Of a stretch of 64,000 nucleotides of DNA, positions 34,032-45,551 are shown in pieces. Position 1 is the stretch's first letter. The number at the start of each line of letters is the position of its first letter. The notes under the pieces were generated by a model. That model worked only from the letters and a program-made list of their open reading frames with translations, was not told the origin of the DNA and did no database searches. Made by a program: the position numbers and the translations under genes. Source of the stretch: Euclidia mi (lineage: Eukaryota; Arthropoda; Insecta; Lepidoptera; Erebidae). Where the stretch lies: NCBI GenBank assembly GCA_944739405.2, contig OX123187.2, positions 42,884,394 through 42,948,393 of the forward strand, in the 5' to 3' direction.

Positions 34032-34868
34032 TTATGCAATATCGACCCTTATATCAATTGGCGGCTCTTCATTATCATCGTCAGCAGGCTCGTCTTGGCT
34101 GTTCTCACTTTTCTTTGGTTTTTGGGCATTAATGTCTATTTTTCCGCCTCCGTAGACATATCCCTTGAGTGGCGTCAATGACGGGAGCTTCTCAACGGCA
34201 TTAGGTACTGTAGTACTGACCACGTTGTTAGTTGCAGGCTTTTCATCTGACGTATGGCCAGCGTTTTCCTTCACGGTCTCTTGAGGATTTGGTTTCTTCT
34301 GATCGGTGTTCTGCACTGTAGAAGCTATATGATTATCACTATTGGTTGGATGCGCAGGTTGGTTGTTGTAATTCGCGTTCTGATTGTTTGGGTACACATA
34401 TTGATTGTTTGGGTTAACATATGGGTTGTTAGGGTTCACATATTGGTTGTTTGGATTTATAAATTGGTTGCCTGGGTTTACATATTGGTCGCTCGGGATT
34501 CCGTACTGGTGGTTTGGAGGTCCATTTTGATTAGATGGTTTTCCATTTTGGCTGTATAGATTTCCATGTGGGTTGCTTGGATTTACATACTGGATGTTTG
34601 GGTTTACATTTTGGTTGCTGTAGTATCCCTTTTGTGTATTTGCCTGCATGTCACGATGATAAGCGACTTCACCTTGGTTGCCATTCTCATTTTGAGGTTG
34701 CTTATTTTTGTGTGGAAGCATGTTTACAGCCACACTACTGAGTAGGCTGCTAGCCACATTGTGAACTCTTGCATTTAAATCTTGGGCTATATTTAGAAGT
34801 CCTTCGATTATTGCACCTTCTAAAGTTCCCACTAGTGTTAACGTGAACAGAGTTAAGTATAACTTCAT
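34032..34868 (-). CDS. Gene C: secreted Asn/Pro/Tyr-rich repeat protein with IDIR tail
   Basis: Single exon, 278 residues. Signal peptide MKLYLTLFTLTLVGTLEG, family module AIIEGLLNIAQDLNARVHNV (residues 19-38), then about 10 heptad-like units such as NPNNQYV, NPNNPYV and PSNQNGP (residues about 85-170). A Thr/Ser/Lys linker leads to SLTPLKGYVYGGGKIDINAQ, an acidic stretch and PIDIRVDIA. It lacks cysteine. It is closest to gene B in repeat type, the YVYGG[GD]KI[DE][IV]NA block and promoter. The Tyr-Val in the units (against Tyr-Gly in B) shows that the repeat was re-homogenised separately. No enzymatic motif; function unknown. Confidence 0.88.
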   Translation of the reverse strand: MKLYLTLFTLTLVGTLEGAIIEGLLNIAQDLNARVHNVASSLLSSVAVNMLPHKNKQPQNENGNQGEVAYHRDMQANTQKGYYSNQNVNPNIQYVNPSNPHGNLYSQNGKPSNQNGPPNHQYGIPSDQYVNPGNQFINPNNQYVNPNNPYVNPNNQYVYPNNQNANYNNQPAHPTNSDNHIASTVQNTDQKKPNPQETVKENAGHTSDEKPATNNVVSTTVPNAVEKLPSLTPLKGYVYGGGKIDINAQKPKKSENSQDEPADDDNEEPPIDIRVDIA

Positions 34869-34935
34869 TTTTATTGATTTTTGAGCAAATTAAAAACAGC
34901 ACACAAAATCACTTGCGTTTTTAGTTGCGATGCAA

Positions 34936-34969
34936 TGTCCGTTCAAGTACGGTGTACTCTTATGACTGC
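34936..34969 (-). promoter_or_regulatory. Conserved start-proximal element, gene C
   Basis: Matches the gene B element at 21827-21860 in 27 of 34 positions. It begins GCAGTC on the minus strand, about 33 bases after a TATA box, so it probably marks the transcript start. Confidence 0.55.
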
Positions 34970-34990
34970 GCGGACTCAACACTTGCAGCA

Positions 34991-35002
34991 TATATTTTTA
35001 TA
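34991..35002 (-). promoter_or_regulatory. TATA box, gene C
   Basis: TATAAAAATATA on the minus strand, 123-134 bases before the ATG and about 33 bases before the conserved GCAGTC start. Confidence 0.6.
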
Positions 35003-35671
35003 GAATAATTTAAAACAGGATTCCGGTGGAGACGAGTAGGGAAACTGGTAAAAGGGTTAATAACTTCCACGGCTTGCTCCGTTACCAATGCTTAAGGAAA
35101 ATATTGCTAAGATCGAAGTAATAAATGAAATGTAGGTACCTTAACAGCTTGTAACTTGTAAGTCCATAAGAGATATTTGGTGACTTGTTGGATTCGATAG
35201 AAAACTGAAAACGGTGGTCATGGTTTGGATATAAAGGTCAATGTGAATATGTGCAGCTTTAGGTCCGAATGCAGGGTCTTTTCGTTATAAATAAACAAAA
35301 CTACACCATTAGACATGTACGTTTTTTGTATCACACTTAAGAAGCCTTCAAGTTAATATACTAAGAACAATAATTAGATCTATGTGTAGGTAGGTAAGTA
35401 TTAAGAATTAAATTTATTAGTTACCTTTATACATAATTCTGAATTAAAACATGCCTGAATGACTATAATTGTCATACAGGCATGTAATTGCTGAATTTAA
35501 ATAATTTGATAAATGCAAGTACGCTACATCACATCCCTGAAAGAGTTGGTGCAATTATCTCTGCGTTCGATAGAAAACTGAGCTGTTCCTCATTCAAGGC
35601 GAATGCTTTAGTTTTCAACCGGGCCAGGATTATGATGACATCGCTTAGAAAATATGATGCAGTTAGTTTAA

Positions 35672-35905
35672 AACATCTTCATCATCAGCCTTTAACAGTC
35701 CACTGCTGGACTAGGCCTCTCCTTTGAAAGAAGGAATTGGCCTACTATCCCACGCTAGCCAAACGGGTTGGTGTAGGGTTTGTATCAAGTTTTCCTTCTC
35801 TTACAGTGCATAATATGCTGCGTCTGTCGGCTCTTACGAAACCCATGTGATGATATGGGGTGGTGACATTCCGTTTTCTTCATCCGTCACCACACAGACC
35901 TAATT
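35672..35905 (+). mobile_element. Dispersed repeat (ACAGTCCACTGC type)
   Basis: TTCATCATCAGCCTTTAACA ... CAAACGGGTTGGTGTAGGG ... CGTCACCACACAG; same family as 16310-16560. Confidence 0.7.
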
Positions 35906-36185
35906 AAACATCTTACTTGTCTAATAATTTAAAATAATTAAGTTTGTACAAAACGGTAATTTCATTTACTTAGAAATCAGATTCGTCACTCGGCATTCAT
36001 TTTCCTCCAGGTGCCTTTAAGGTATTCAGTATTTGGAACCTGTTTGTATACATTATTGCAATGCAATGATCCTAAGCTGCATAGGACATTGACATAATCG
36101 TTCATGAACCTGTTCCTTGGCCAGCCAGTGTGTATTAATAGCCCACTTGAGTACAGGGTTATTTTCTGATTACTTAATTTAGGCA

Positions 36186-37645
36186 ATCTATACTAATATA
36201 ATAAAGCAGAAGAGTTTGTTTGTTTATTTGTTTGTTTGTTTGAACGCGCTAATCTCAGGAACTACCGGTCGGATCTGAAAAATTATTTTTGTATACGATA
36301 GCCCAGTTATACCGAAAGGCTATAGGCTATATAACATAACGCTTCGACCCGGCCGGGCAAAAGGCTAAAAAGGCTAAAAGATAATGTCGGCTAATCTCAG
36401 GAACTAGCAGTCGGATTTTAAAAATTGTTATTGCCTATGATAGCCCAAGTATTCCGAAAGGCTATAGGCTATATAAAATTACGCCACAACTTTTAGGGGC
36501 CAGACAAAAATAATAAAATGGTCAAACGAGAAGGGGGAGGGTTGGGTCAAAGGCAAAAAAAGGCTAACGAATAGGATACAATCTACATGGGTATCGTTTT
36601 CGAGATTTTCGGGACGCTGATTAATAATATGAAATTTATTTAGTGATCCAAGATGGCGGACGGGAAATCAAAGATGGTGGATGAGAAAATTTTAAAAATC
36701 AATATGGGTATCGCCTTCGATATTTTAAGGGGTGGGGAATCGAAATACAACATCTATTTCGTGATCAAAGATGGCGGATGGGAAATCAAAGATGGTGGAT
36801 GGGAAAATTAAAAAAAATCAATATTGGTATCGTCTGCGATGTTAAAAGGGATGGGGAATCCAAATACAACATCTGTTTCGTGATTCAAGATGGTGGCCGG
36901 GAAATCAAAGATGGCGGATGAGAAAATTTTAAAAATCAATATGGGTATCGCCTTCGATATTTTAAGGGGTGGGGAATCGAAATACAACATCTATTTCGTG
37001 ATCAAAGATGGCGGACGGGAAAGCAAAGATGGCGGATGGGAAAATTTAAAAAATCAATATGGGTATAGTCTCTGATGGTTTAAGGGATTGAGAATCCAAA
37101 TACAACAACTATTTCGTGATTAAAGATGGCGGATAGGAAATCAAAGATGGCGGACGGGATTTGTTTAAAGTCGATATGGGTATCGTCTCCGATATTTTAA
37201 GGAATGGGGAATTCAAAAACACCATCTGTTTCGTGATCAAAGATGGCGGATGGGATTTTTTTAAAATCAATATGGGTATCATCTTCGATGTTTAAAAGGA
37301 TGGGGAATCCAAATACAACATCTATTTCGTGATTCAAGATGGCGGATGGGAAAAATTTAAAATATCAATATGGGTATCGTCACTGATGATTTAAGGGATG
37401 GTGGATCCAAATACAAGATCTCTTTCGTGATCAAAGATGGCGGATAGGAAATCAAAGATGGCGGACTGGATTTTTTTTTAAAGTCGATATATAAAAATCT
37501 ATGTTTGTTTGTTCATCATTTATAGACTCTGAAATGATAAGAGATTAAGCGCTAAGTCAATGGTAACTTTGGAAAAGTGGCTTGGAAAAAGGGAATTAAA
37601 TAAAAACTCATAAAAAGGCGATACGGAGTTCGCTGGGTCAGCTAG
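36186..37645 (+). mobile_element. Helitron carrying a 117-119 bp minisatellite
   Basis: Starts TCTATACTAATATAATAAAG after A (36185) and ends GGGTCAGCTAG before T (37646), the Helitron insertion pattern. The first 400 bases have the usual TTTGAACGCGCTAATCTCAG and TAGGCTATATAACAT sections, twice. The centre is a tandem array (about 36640-37490). No Rep/helicase coding sequence, so non-autonomous. Confidence 0.75.
36640..37490 (+). repeat. Tandem array, about 8 units of 96-119 bp
   Basis: The marker AATATGGGTATCG (or a variant) occurs at about 36701, 36820, 36939, 37056, 37173, 37269, 37368 and 37484. Most units contain AAGATGGCGGA or a variant once or twice, plus GGGAATCCAAATACAAC and TTTCGTGAT. 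Two shorter units lost one AAGATGGCGG subrepeat. Confidence 0.9.
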
Positions 37646-40030
37646 TTTCTTATAAAGGGAAAACCGAGCTTACGTTGTGCTTGCTAGTAAGGGTAACGTT
37701 TGGAACATAAGACGGTAAGACCAACTTACTTTTTGATGACCTTCATAAAAAACATTCAGCGATAACAACAGAATGCTGATCTGATACTACTGATCCGAGG
37801 GATATACGAAAAGTTGTTTGTCGGGTTTCGGATGAGACGTAGGTACATATCTGCTTACCTACTTGTTGGGTAGGGTTAGTTTATATAGGGCAACATTCTT
37901 ATTTTCTATACTAGTAATCAAACCTGTATCGCGGGTAACATAAGGCCGACCTTGCCTGCTCGACGAATGCGCATGCCCAATTTACGGATGCTAGGTGACT
38001 ATATATAATATAACTTTACACTATCTCTTATGTTTCTTATGTATCTCATTATATCAATATATTTCCTTAGGTTATATTGGTCAGTTCATTGGTCAGCTGT
38101 GAGAGTATTAATCACGCTGATTGTTAGAGCGAAATTATGGGAATATAATGGAGCAACAGAGAATCTGAAAATTCTTTTCGTCTACCGTTCAAACAGCTAT
38201 TAGACGAAGCGTGAGTGTAGCAAGGCTCAATAGTGTTTATTATGCACACCGTATATTATTTTCAGTCAGAAGTATGGACTCAGCCATATAGAAAGAATTG
38301 CATCAGCATGATATAAAAAAAAATCACAAAATATATTTAATTGTTCGTGTCGACAAATTCAATATTTTCAGCACTATCCCTTATAGTATACGGCCAATGC
38401 GTATTCGAGGAAATAAGATCTGTTGCACTTAATTAATTATTACGGTGACGTAATAATAATCCTTGTCCTGCGTCAAAGCTTGCTCAGAACAGTTTTAAAT
38501 TAATTAAAAATCGAATAAGATTTTTAATTACCTAATGTAAAATTTTAAATGGTGCTTAATGCTAATTCTAAACACTTCAACATGTTATTTAAAATTTAAA
38601 AAGAACTAGTAGCAAACAGCATAGGTTGAACACTGGCCAAGTATTTATGTCCTTACTTCAGTTCGATTGGCCTTTAGACCGTGGAGACAAACCTTTCGCG
38701 ATGGTGATTTACCTATTACACTTTCGCAGAAACGCTGGAACTCGCCTTTTTCTACAATCTAGAATAAGCTGCTGGACGCATTTACATAGTGCTAGCTTTA
38801 GGTTGAAAGTTAATCGGCGGATTAACTTTCAACCATATTTTCGCTACTTAAGTGTTGCATATTTTAATAAATAATAATAAAAATACAGTAATATTCTACC
38901 ACGTATACCTACACATCAACATCTAGACCCAAACTAAGCAGAGCTTGTAATATGGTACTAAATAATTGATGAACATACATATGATTTACCTACTTTTTTT
39001 CCTACATATTATACATAGAAACACCCAAACCAAGACAAATATCGTCGATTGTTGCGCAAATGTCATGTTTCTAGCTTCACTGGCTTAGGCACTGAAATGA
39101 CACGTTTGTTAGTCAGAACAGGTGACTATTATCACAGTATAAAGACATAATGACTGTGCTATTATGATGAATATGATTATTAATTTCTACATGTATATAA
39201 AAGGGTACTCTAGTTCTGAATTATGTTTATGTCTCTTAGCAAAAACACAAGAAATTTGTCACCAGCATCCTAAAAGTGATCACATTTATTTTAATGAAAA
39301 ACAAGTAAATACAGGCAATTTCAAAGGAGAGGCCTAGTCCAGCAGTGGACTGTTAAGGGCTGATGACGACGACAGGCAATTTGATGAGAACGAAACTTGA
39401 ACCGTAACGGGATGTTTATTAATAACTTGGTGAGTGATGGTACCGGTTTTTAAATTGGATGCTGTATGTTGTTGAACGATTTTTTTTATTTTGAATGCAA
39501 GATGTTCATAATTCATATTTTTTGCATATTCAGTTGTACCTGTAACTAATCAATCATCATTATAGGTACCTACATAAAAATCTTCCGTTACTCACTGACA
39601 TAAGACAATGCACAGCAGAAACATAAGAAAGTTGAAAATGGGTGTGAATGTCCCTTGGGGAGTGATGGGGAGTATTAAGAAAGGATTTTTGGCCACTCTC
39701 CCCCTTAATTAAGGAATTCTAGTACTACCTAAATTGCCATGCCAATGTCAAACCTCTTCCAACTACAACGGTCCATCACATAATGAAGTTAAAATTATCT
39801 AGAAAGTTCGTTCTATTATACCAAAGTATATATACATATAAAATTACACATAAAACACTATTTGGAAGTACATAAAGATATCCAGTTTGAAATGTGTCAA
39901 TGAAAATCGAATCTTTAGTGAAAATTATTCTGGCAAGTGGCAGGCATTTCGCGGTTTGTACACGTAGGTACTCATGTTTATGGAACGGGTCTGTATCGCG
40001 TTACTATCAGGCAAGTCATCCACCACTGAT
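37646..40030. other. No gene seen
   Basis: AT-rich, with a fragment of a tRNA-derived SINE (minus, about 38900-39060, CACCCAAACCAAGACAAAT) and a piece of the ACAGTCCACTGC-type repeat at 39318-39372. Confidence 0.5.
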
Positions 40031-40038
40031 TTAACCCA

Positions 40039-40254
40039 TAAGGCGGGTCCACACAGAGCAAGCAGCCTCGCGCGGCAATTCCTCGCGAGTCTGCTCGCTC
40101 TCTGTGGACGTGCCTAATTCGGTGGCTTCGCCGCACGGTGGCTCGGCCGCGGCTGCATATGCGCTTTCCTCGACCGAGCCACGTCTACGTAGACCGAGCA
40201 GCCTCGCGAAGCATATGCCGCGCGAGACTGCTCGCTCTGTGTGGTTCCGCCTAT
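40039..40254. mobile_element. GC-rich MITE with about 45-bp inverted repeats
   Basis: The left end TAAGGCGGGTCCACACAGAG and the reverse complement of the right end AATAGGCGGAACCACACAGAG match over about 45 bp (CTCGCGCGGCA included). It is a 216-bp GC island in AT-rich DNA. The target duplication is unclear. Confidence 0.75.
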
Positions 40255-40332
40255 TGCGCAACGACGAGGCAAATAACAGGTATTTTACCTTTTAATTACG
40301 CCATATAGACACATCACATAAAATATAAACTT

Positions 40333-41696
40333 AGGTAACGTAAAAGCTCCTATTGACGATCCCCTAAAATGTATACTCTATTAACGATCTAATTTTTAAA
40401 TCACTCATATTAAACATAATATAGGTTCCAGAAAAGTCATACCTTAAAAATTTGTTACGTATTTTTGTTGGACAAAAAAAAGAGTAAAGTTTGTGTGTTT
40501 AAATAGCCAGTGAAAGAAATAATTTGAAAGTGAGTGGGACGCGCCCGAAACGGACGCATATTTCATAGTGTCGCGTCTCCAACCACGTAAGTACACCTTA
40601 ATATTACTTAAGGAAAATAACACACTAAAAATGGATGTCTTCTTGCTATCACATTATTACTGTAACCACAACTGTAACGTATGTATTCGTTTTCTAAACT
40701 AACTCTTAATATAATACTTTTTATTGGTTTTTGTGTTATAAAATCAGGTTTTAATTTAAGGCGCTAATAGAATCGAAATTTCAAAACTTGATTCTAATAA
40801 CGACCCATGGCGTTGTTAAATTTTGAGAACATACCTCGTTAGAACTATTAACGACAAAGCTATTTCTTAAAGTTTTTGTTTAAAACTTGATTCAACGTTA
40901 GACAATATCCCTAATATTATTCTGTAAATAACCTTTATTATCTGAATTAAAGAGTAACTGACATTAAAAGAAATAATATAGCTATGAGAACGAATTTAAC
41001 AACATTCCATAAAGCGCATAGTTTATCTGTTTATTATTAATTTTATTGGTCGCTTATAGAATATTGTAACCTTCATACTTGATTCAATTACCGACTAACA
41101 GCTGTGACGATATTTTTGGTACACAAAGTCAAAATGTATATTTTTGAACCTGATTATTTTGTTCTAATAATCTGAGTTTTGAACAAACTGTTTTAACGAA
41201 GGAGGAAGAAAAAAGACTGGTAAACTGGATTATCTATCTCGGGAAGTCAGGTTTTATTAATTAAAATAACAAAAAATAAGTGCTCTAAGCGTTGCAACAA
41301 ATAATTATGTTCATATTGTAATAATGTTATCAACATTATACCAATTGTTATTATATAATAAATATCTTTAAAACGACTTTTTATTTTATTTAATAGTATA
41401 GAAGATGTGACAACTTCGTAGCGGTCGGTAAAAGAAGTAGAAAAATCGGTAATAGAATCTTGCCGCATTCTATGGGTCGGTAATAGAATCAACTACTATT
41501 TTGGATGAAATAATTATTTAGTAACTATTGTGTTATTGAATATTGAATTTAAGTACTGAATTGCAAAGAATACTTAGGTGAGATTAATTATAAATTTTAA
41601 CATCTTTCCTAACATAACAGTTTATATCTATTGTTTTTAAGTGAATCCTAAGACAGCTAAAACTGGCGGTAATAGGAGCATTTACGTTATGTTTCT
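40333..41696. mobile_element. Unclassified 1.36-kb inverted-repeat element
   Basis: Ends TAACGTAAAAGCTCCTATT (left) and the complement of AATAGGAGCATTTACGTTA (right) form imperfect terminal repeats, flanked by a 13-bp direct repeat AAAATATAAACTT (40320-40332 and 41697-41709). Inside, the motif GGTAATAGAATC/GATTCTAATAACG recurs six or more times in both orientations. No coding sequence. Superfamily unknown. Confidence 0.6.
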
Positions 41697-42177
41697 AAAA
41701 TATAAACTTTTTCAAGCTAATCTGTAAGTCTAAAATTTTGTATTTTATTAAATTATTTGTGTTGAAAATATTTATATCACTTTCTTTCTCAACTTTTCAA
41801 AAGAGCCTACCATCTTTAACTAGGCCTCAGACGGATGGATGACTGGATGTTTTCCAAATAAAAATGCACTGCACAGGACTGTAATATTTTTATTATTTTA
41901 TGCATATGTAAATATTAGCCTCGATTGATATTTAATTTTAACATTAGTAATTTGCTAGCATTGTAAAAATAGCGTAGTTGAGTATTAAATTTTGTGCTAT
42001 CTACATAATTAAAATTAATCAATGTTATTCCTCATACTTATAATGGTCTAATCATATTACTTTGATAATATTAAGCCTTCAATTTGACAAGTGCTATGAA
42101 AGTTATACACTAGAAGAAATATTTAAAACGTAAAATAAGTTATACAGTGTTGAATCTTATTGTGGTGAAGCTAATGA

Positions 42178-42183
42178 TTTATT
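42178..42183 (-). terminator. Possible poly(A) signal, gene D
   Basis: Nearest clear AATAAA on the minus strand, about 320 bases after the gene D stop; weaker variants lie closer. Confidence 0.3.
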
Positions 42184-42501
42184 CAAAAGGCCAAACTAAG
42201 TTTATAGAGATATTCATTTGTGTTATTTCAAATGAATTGTATCAATAAATTGATTATAATATTATCTTATAATATGGTCCTGAAAGTAGTAAGTATTTGA
42301 AGAACGCTCCTTAAAAAATGCTTTGCAATTGAATCCTTTCCTTAAAAGAGGCAAACAAAATATGACTCAGATATTGTTGCGAGACAGCACAACGCTAAAA
42401 ACATAGTTAATAAATTTGAACAAGTCTAGTCGAGGTCAGATTATTTTGATTCATAGGAATTATGACACATTCAAATTTAGCCTTTTAGCCATACCTACCG
42501 A

Positions 42502-44652
42502 TCAGTTCCTAATGTAAATTTTGCTGAATAAGGTCCTTGCCTCAATTGTCAAAAGTTCGTCTTCAAGGGATTCGTCACCTTTGTAGTCACTGTCGACGTC
42601 TACTACGTCCTCATTATCATTAAATTCGTACGATTTGGGTGGCAAAGACATTATTTGTGTGTTATTACTATCATTATCTTTAACAAAATGGTCTATAATC
42701 TTGCTTTTGCTGTTTTCTAGAGATAGCTCTTGCTCGGGACCATCGTACTCTTTCTTGTCATCACCATAGTTATATTTGTTGGTTTGTAGTTCTAACATTG
42801 GGAGGACGTCAGCTTTGTCAACAACTTTATTATCTTCGTTCTTCGCAGGTTGCTCTTCTCCCTGAGAATCGTTCAGTTTCTTTTTGTCAATACTATTAAT
42901 ATAGTCGGTGTTTTTTTGCGGCGTCGTTTGTAAATTATCTTCTTCTTTTACAAAATCATCTAAGACCCTGCTATTTCTATTTGTCATTGATTTCTCGGGA
43001 CCATCGTATTCTTTATTACCGCCTTTAAAGATATATTCGTTAGTTTTAAGCGGCAGTAACATTGAGTCCAGTTCACTTTCATCGTCTTCGTCAGAATAAT
43101 CACTAACTTCATTGTTATCGTCCTTTGCAGACGGCTTCTCTTCGGAATCATCGACATCTTTTTTGTCACTATCGTAAATATTATCATTAATTTTTATTGG
43201 CGTAGACGTTGTTTGCTTCATAACTACAGCATCTTCTATAGAATCAGCTATCAGTTTATTGTCAACGTTATTTGCAGGTTGCTCCTCTTTTTTGGCACTG
43301 TTGGTATTATTTCTGTCACTACCGTAAATATATTCATTAATTTTTACTGGCGCAGATGTAGTTTGCTTAATAACTATATCATCTTCTATAGAATCAACTA
43401 CAACTTTACTGTCAACGTCTTTTGCAGCCTGCCCCTCTTTATCGGCACTGTTGATATCTGATCTGTCACTACCATAAATATATTCGTTAATTGTTACCGG
43501 CACAGACGTTGTTTGTTTAATAATTTCATCATTGACGACTTTATCTTCACTGTTCTCGACGATTAGCTTCTTTTCCTCAGGCTTATCAACTTCTTCATCT
43601 TTACCGTTATATTCGGGTAGAACAGACGTTGTTGTCTCAATGCCTTCATCTTCAACAGAATCAGGTTCAACTTTATTAACACTATTCTCTACGAGCTGTT
43701 CTTCTTTCTCAGTGACATCAACTTCCTCCTCGTCACTACTATGATTATAATCGTTTGATCTAAGTAGCACAGACATTGGTTGCGTATCATTATCTTTTTC
43801 TTTATCAGCATTATCAACAACTTCATTGAATCTATTGTCTATAGATAGCACTTGATCGGCACTGGCATCTTTATTCTCGTCGCTACCCTGAATATTTTTG
43901 TTTGTTTTCAGTGGCAGTAACATTGAATTATCTGCATCGTCGTTCACTTTATCAGCTAGAACTTTATTATCACCTTCATTTGCAGATTCCTCTTCTTCTT
44001 TTGAGCCGTTGACTTCTTCTTTGGCATCATCATAAAAAGATTCGTTAATTTTAAGTGGTACAGACGTAGTCCTCTTAATGTCTTCATCATCTTTATCATC
44101 ATTATTCTCTAGCTTATCTTTCTCAAGGCCACCAACGTCTTCATTGTCACTGTCATAGTTAGATTTGTTAGTTTTTAATGGCACAGATAGTGGTTGTTTT
44201 TCAACTTCGTCTTCATTTACAGCCTTATCTACAGCTTTGCTGTCAGAGTTCTCTCCGGATTGCTCGTCTTGTTTGGCGCCATTGATTTCTATTTTATCAT
44301 CACCATCTTCTTTTGTTTTGAGCGGTGTTAACATCGGATAGTCATGAACTTCGTCGTCTATCACAGAACTATGTACATTACTGTATTCTACAGCCCCTGA
44401 TATATAAATTGGTATACTCTCCTTTGATTTTTCTGTAGTAGCTGCTGACATATGACGTAATTTTTTGATATCTTTCGAATTACCATGTATGTTGGGGTGA
44501 AAAACATCCGCCAGGCCATCTATAAAGATGCGAAATGCTTCGTGCACTTTATCATTCACATTATGAGCATAGTTAAAAAAACCTCTAAATATGTCGCCAT
44601 GACAAACCACCACTGTTGGTAACACTAACAGAATTACTAAACAACATCGCAT
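42502..44652 (-). CDS. Gene D: secreted acidic protein of about 13 tandem modules
   Basis: I start at the second in-frame Met (44652; the frame is open to an ATG at 44679) because MRCCLVILLVLPTVVVCHG then aligns with the paralogues' signal peptides and the ATG has a CAAA context. It has 716 residues. After the signal comes the family module DIFRGFFNYAHNVNDKVHEA. From about residue 100 to the end there are about 13 units of 40-50 residues, each opening with a [TM][ST]xPLKxNEYxY-like strand followed by Asp/Glu/Lys-rich sequence (examples: TSVPVTINEYIYGSD, TSAPVKINEYIYGSD, SMLLPLKTNEYIF). The same module occurs once in genes B (PLNPNEYVYGGDK) and C (PLKGYVYGGGK). The very acidic body suggests a disordered, possibly cation-binding secreted protein. 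The C-terminal IDIR motif of the other members is not present. Function unknown. Confidence 0.88.
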   Translation of the reverse strand: MRCCLVILLVLPTVVVCHGDIFRGFFNYAHNVNDKVHEAFRIFIDGLADVFHPNIHGNSKDIKKLRHMSAATTEKSKESIPIYISGAVEYSNVHSSVIDDEVHDYPMLTPLKTKEDGDDKIEINGAKQDEQSGENSDSKAVDKAVNEDEVEKQPLSVPLKTNKSNYDSDNEDVGGLEKDKLENNDDKDDEDIKRTTSVPLKINESFYDDAKEEVNGSKEEEESANEGDNKVLADKVNDDADNSMLLPLKTNKNIQGSDENKDASADQVLSIDNRFNEVVDNADKEKDNDTQPMSVLLRSNDYNHSSDEEEVDVTEKEEQLVENSVNKVEPDSVEDEGIETTTSVLPEYNGKDEEVDKPEEKKLIVENSEDKVVNDEIIKQTTSVPVTINEYIYGSDRSDINSADKEGQAAKDVDSKVVVDSIEDDIVIKQTTSAPVKINEYIYGSDRNNTNSAKKEEQPANNVDNKLIADSIEDAVVMKQTTSTPIKINDNIYDSDKKDVDDSEEKPSAKDDNNEVSDYSDEDDESELDSMLLPLKTNEYIFKGGNKEYDGPEKSMTNRNSRVLDDFVKEEDNLQTTPQKNTDYINSIDKKKLNDSQGEEQPAKNEDNKVVDKADVLPMLELQTNKYNYGDDKKEYDGPEQELSLENSKSKIIDHFVKDNDSNNTQIMSLPPKSYEFNDNEDVVDVDSDYKGDESLEDELLTIEARTLFSKIYIRN

Positions 44653-44699
44653 TTTGCCAAAATAGGTACAGTATAGCACTAGCGTTCACTTTCACTGAC

Positions 44700-45061
44700 T
44701 ATCCGTAAATCTCAAACGTCCACGACTAGGAGACTACACAAATTAAAAAACATCTTTAGCGATGTGCGTTTATCTATTTATTATTCGAAATTATTCAATC
44801 GATTAAAAAGTATCGAACACACGGCGTGATCCACAAAACGTTATTTCGTGCGGGTGTTCTTTGTATCCGTTGATTGCACGTGTGTTATGACCCTCGCTAC
44901 CCAGGACCATATCGTAGTGCTGGTGTCCTTTTCTAAAAAAAGATGATGATATCTGCATTTCACTAAGACCGCAAGATGTATTTCTGGCAATGAAAAACAA
45001 AGATAAGAAAAAACATTCAGCCAACTGATCGCATAGAAACGATCGCTTTGATGTCAATCTA
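44700..45061. other. Upstream flank of gene D
   Basis: An initiator-like TCAGTGAAAG lies on the minus strand about 40 bases before the ATG; no TATA box is obvious. The remainder has no recognisable gene or repeat. Confidence 0.4.
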
Positions 45062-45551
45062 TCCCTACTAATATTATAAATTCGAAAGTGTGTATGTATG
45101 TCTGTATGTACCTATGTATGTTCTGTTTTCACGGTAAAACGGCTGAACCGATTTTGTTGCAATTTAATATAGAGATATACCTATTAGACCATGGACATGG
45201 ACATAGGCTACCATACAATCCAAAATAAAACTGGGAGGGATTGTAGGGAGGGTAGAAGTTTGTACAGCACAAATTTAAGTAATATATTTTAAATGCGAAA
45301 CGATTTATAGAGATATATTGGACATGTATTGAAACATGGCTTTGAGATTTGACTGTATGCATTTTGATGTTTTTATGTACCTTTCAGTAGGTAATGTCAT
45401 GGATACCATATATGGACCCAGCTACTTTGTACTCTATAGAGTTTCTGAACTCTTCAGAATAATCAGAAGTGCCTTTACACAACTTGACGCTGAAAATAGA
45501 TTTTTGTTTTACTCCGAGTTAAACGCGCGCAAAGCCGCGGGCAAAAGCTAG
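45062..45551 (+). mobile_element. Helitron, 490 bp
   Basis: A|TCCCTACTAATATTATAAAT ... GCAAAGCCGCGGGCAAAAGC-TAG|T. It has the typical GGCTGAACCGATTTTG block near the 5' end. No coding capacity beyond chance. Confidence 0.8.

Noticed and set aside
36640..37490. CRISPR array
   Set aside because: Units of 96-119 bp without regular short repeats and unique spacers, in an animal genome and inside a Helitron.
44653..44679. Upstream ATG of gene D
   Set aside because: Starting there would put nine extra residues (MLYCTYFGK) before a signal peptide that aligns with the paralogues only from the second Met.
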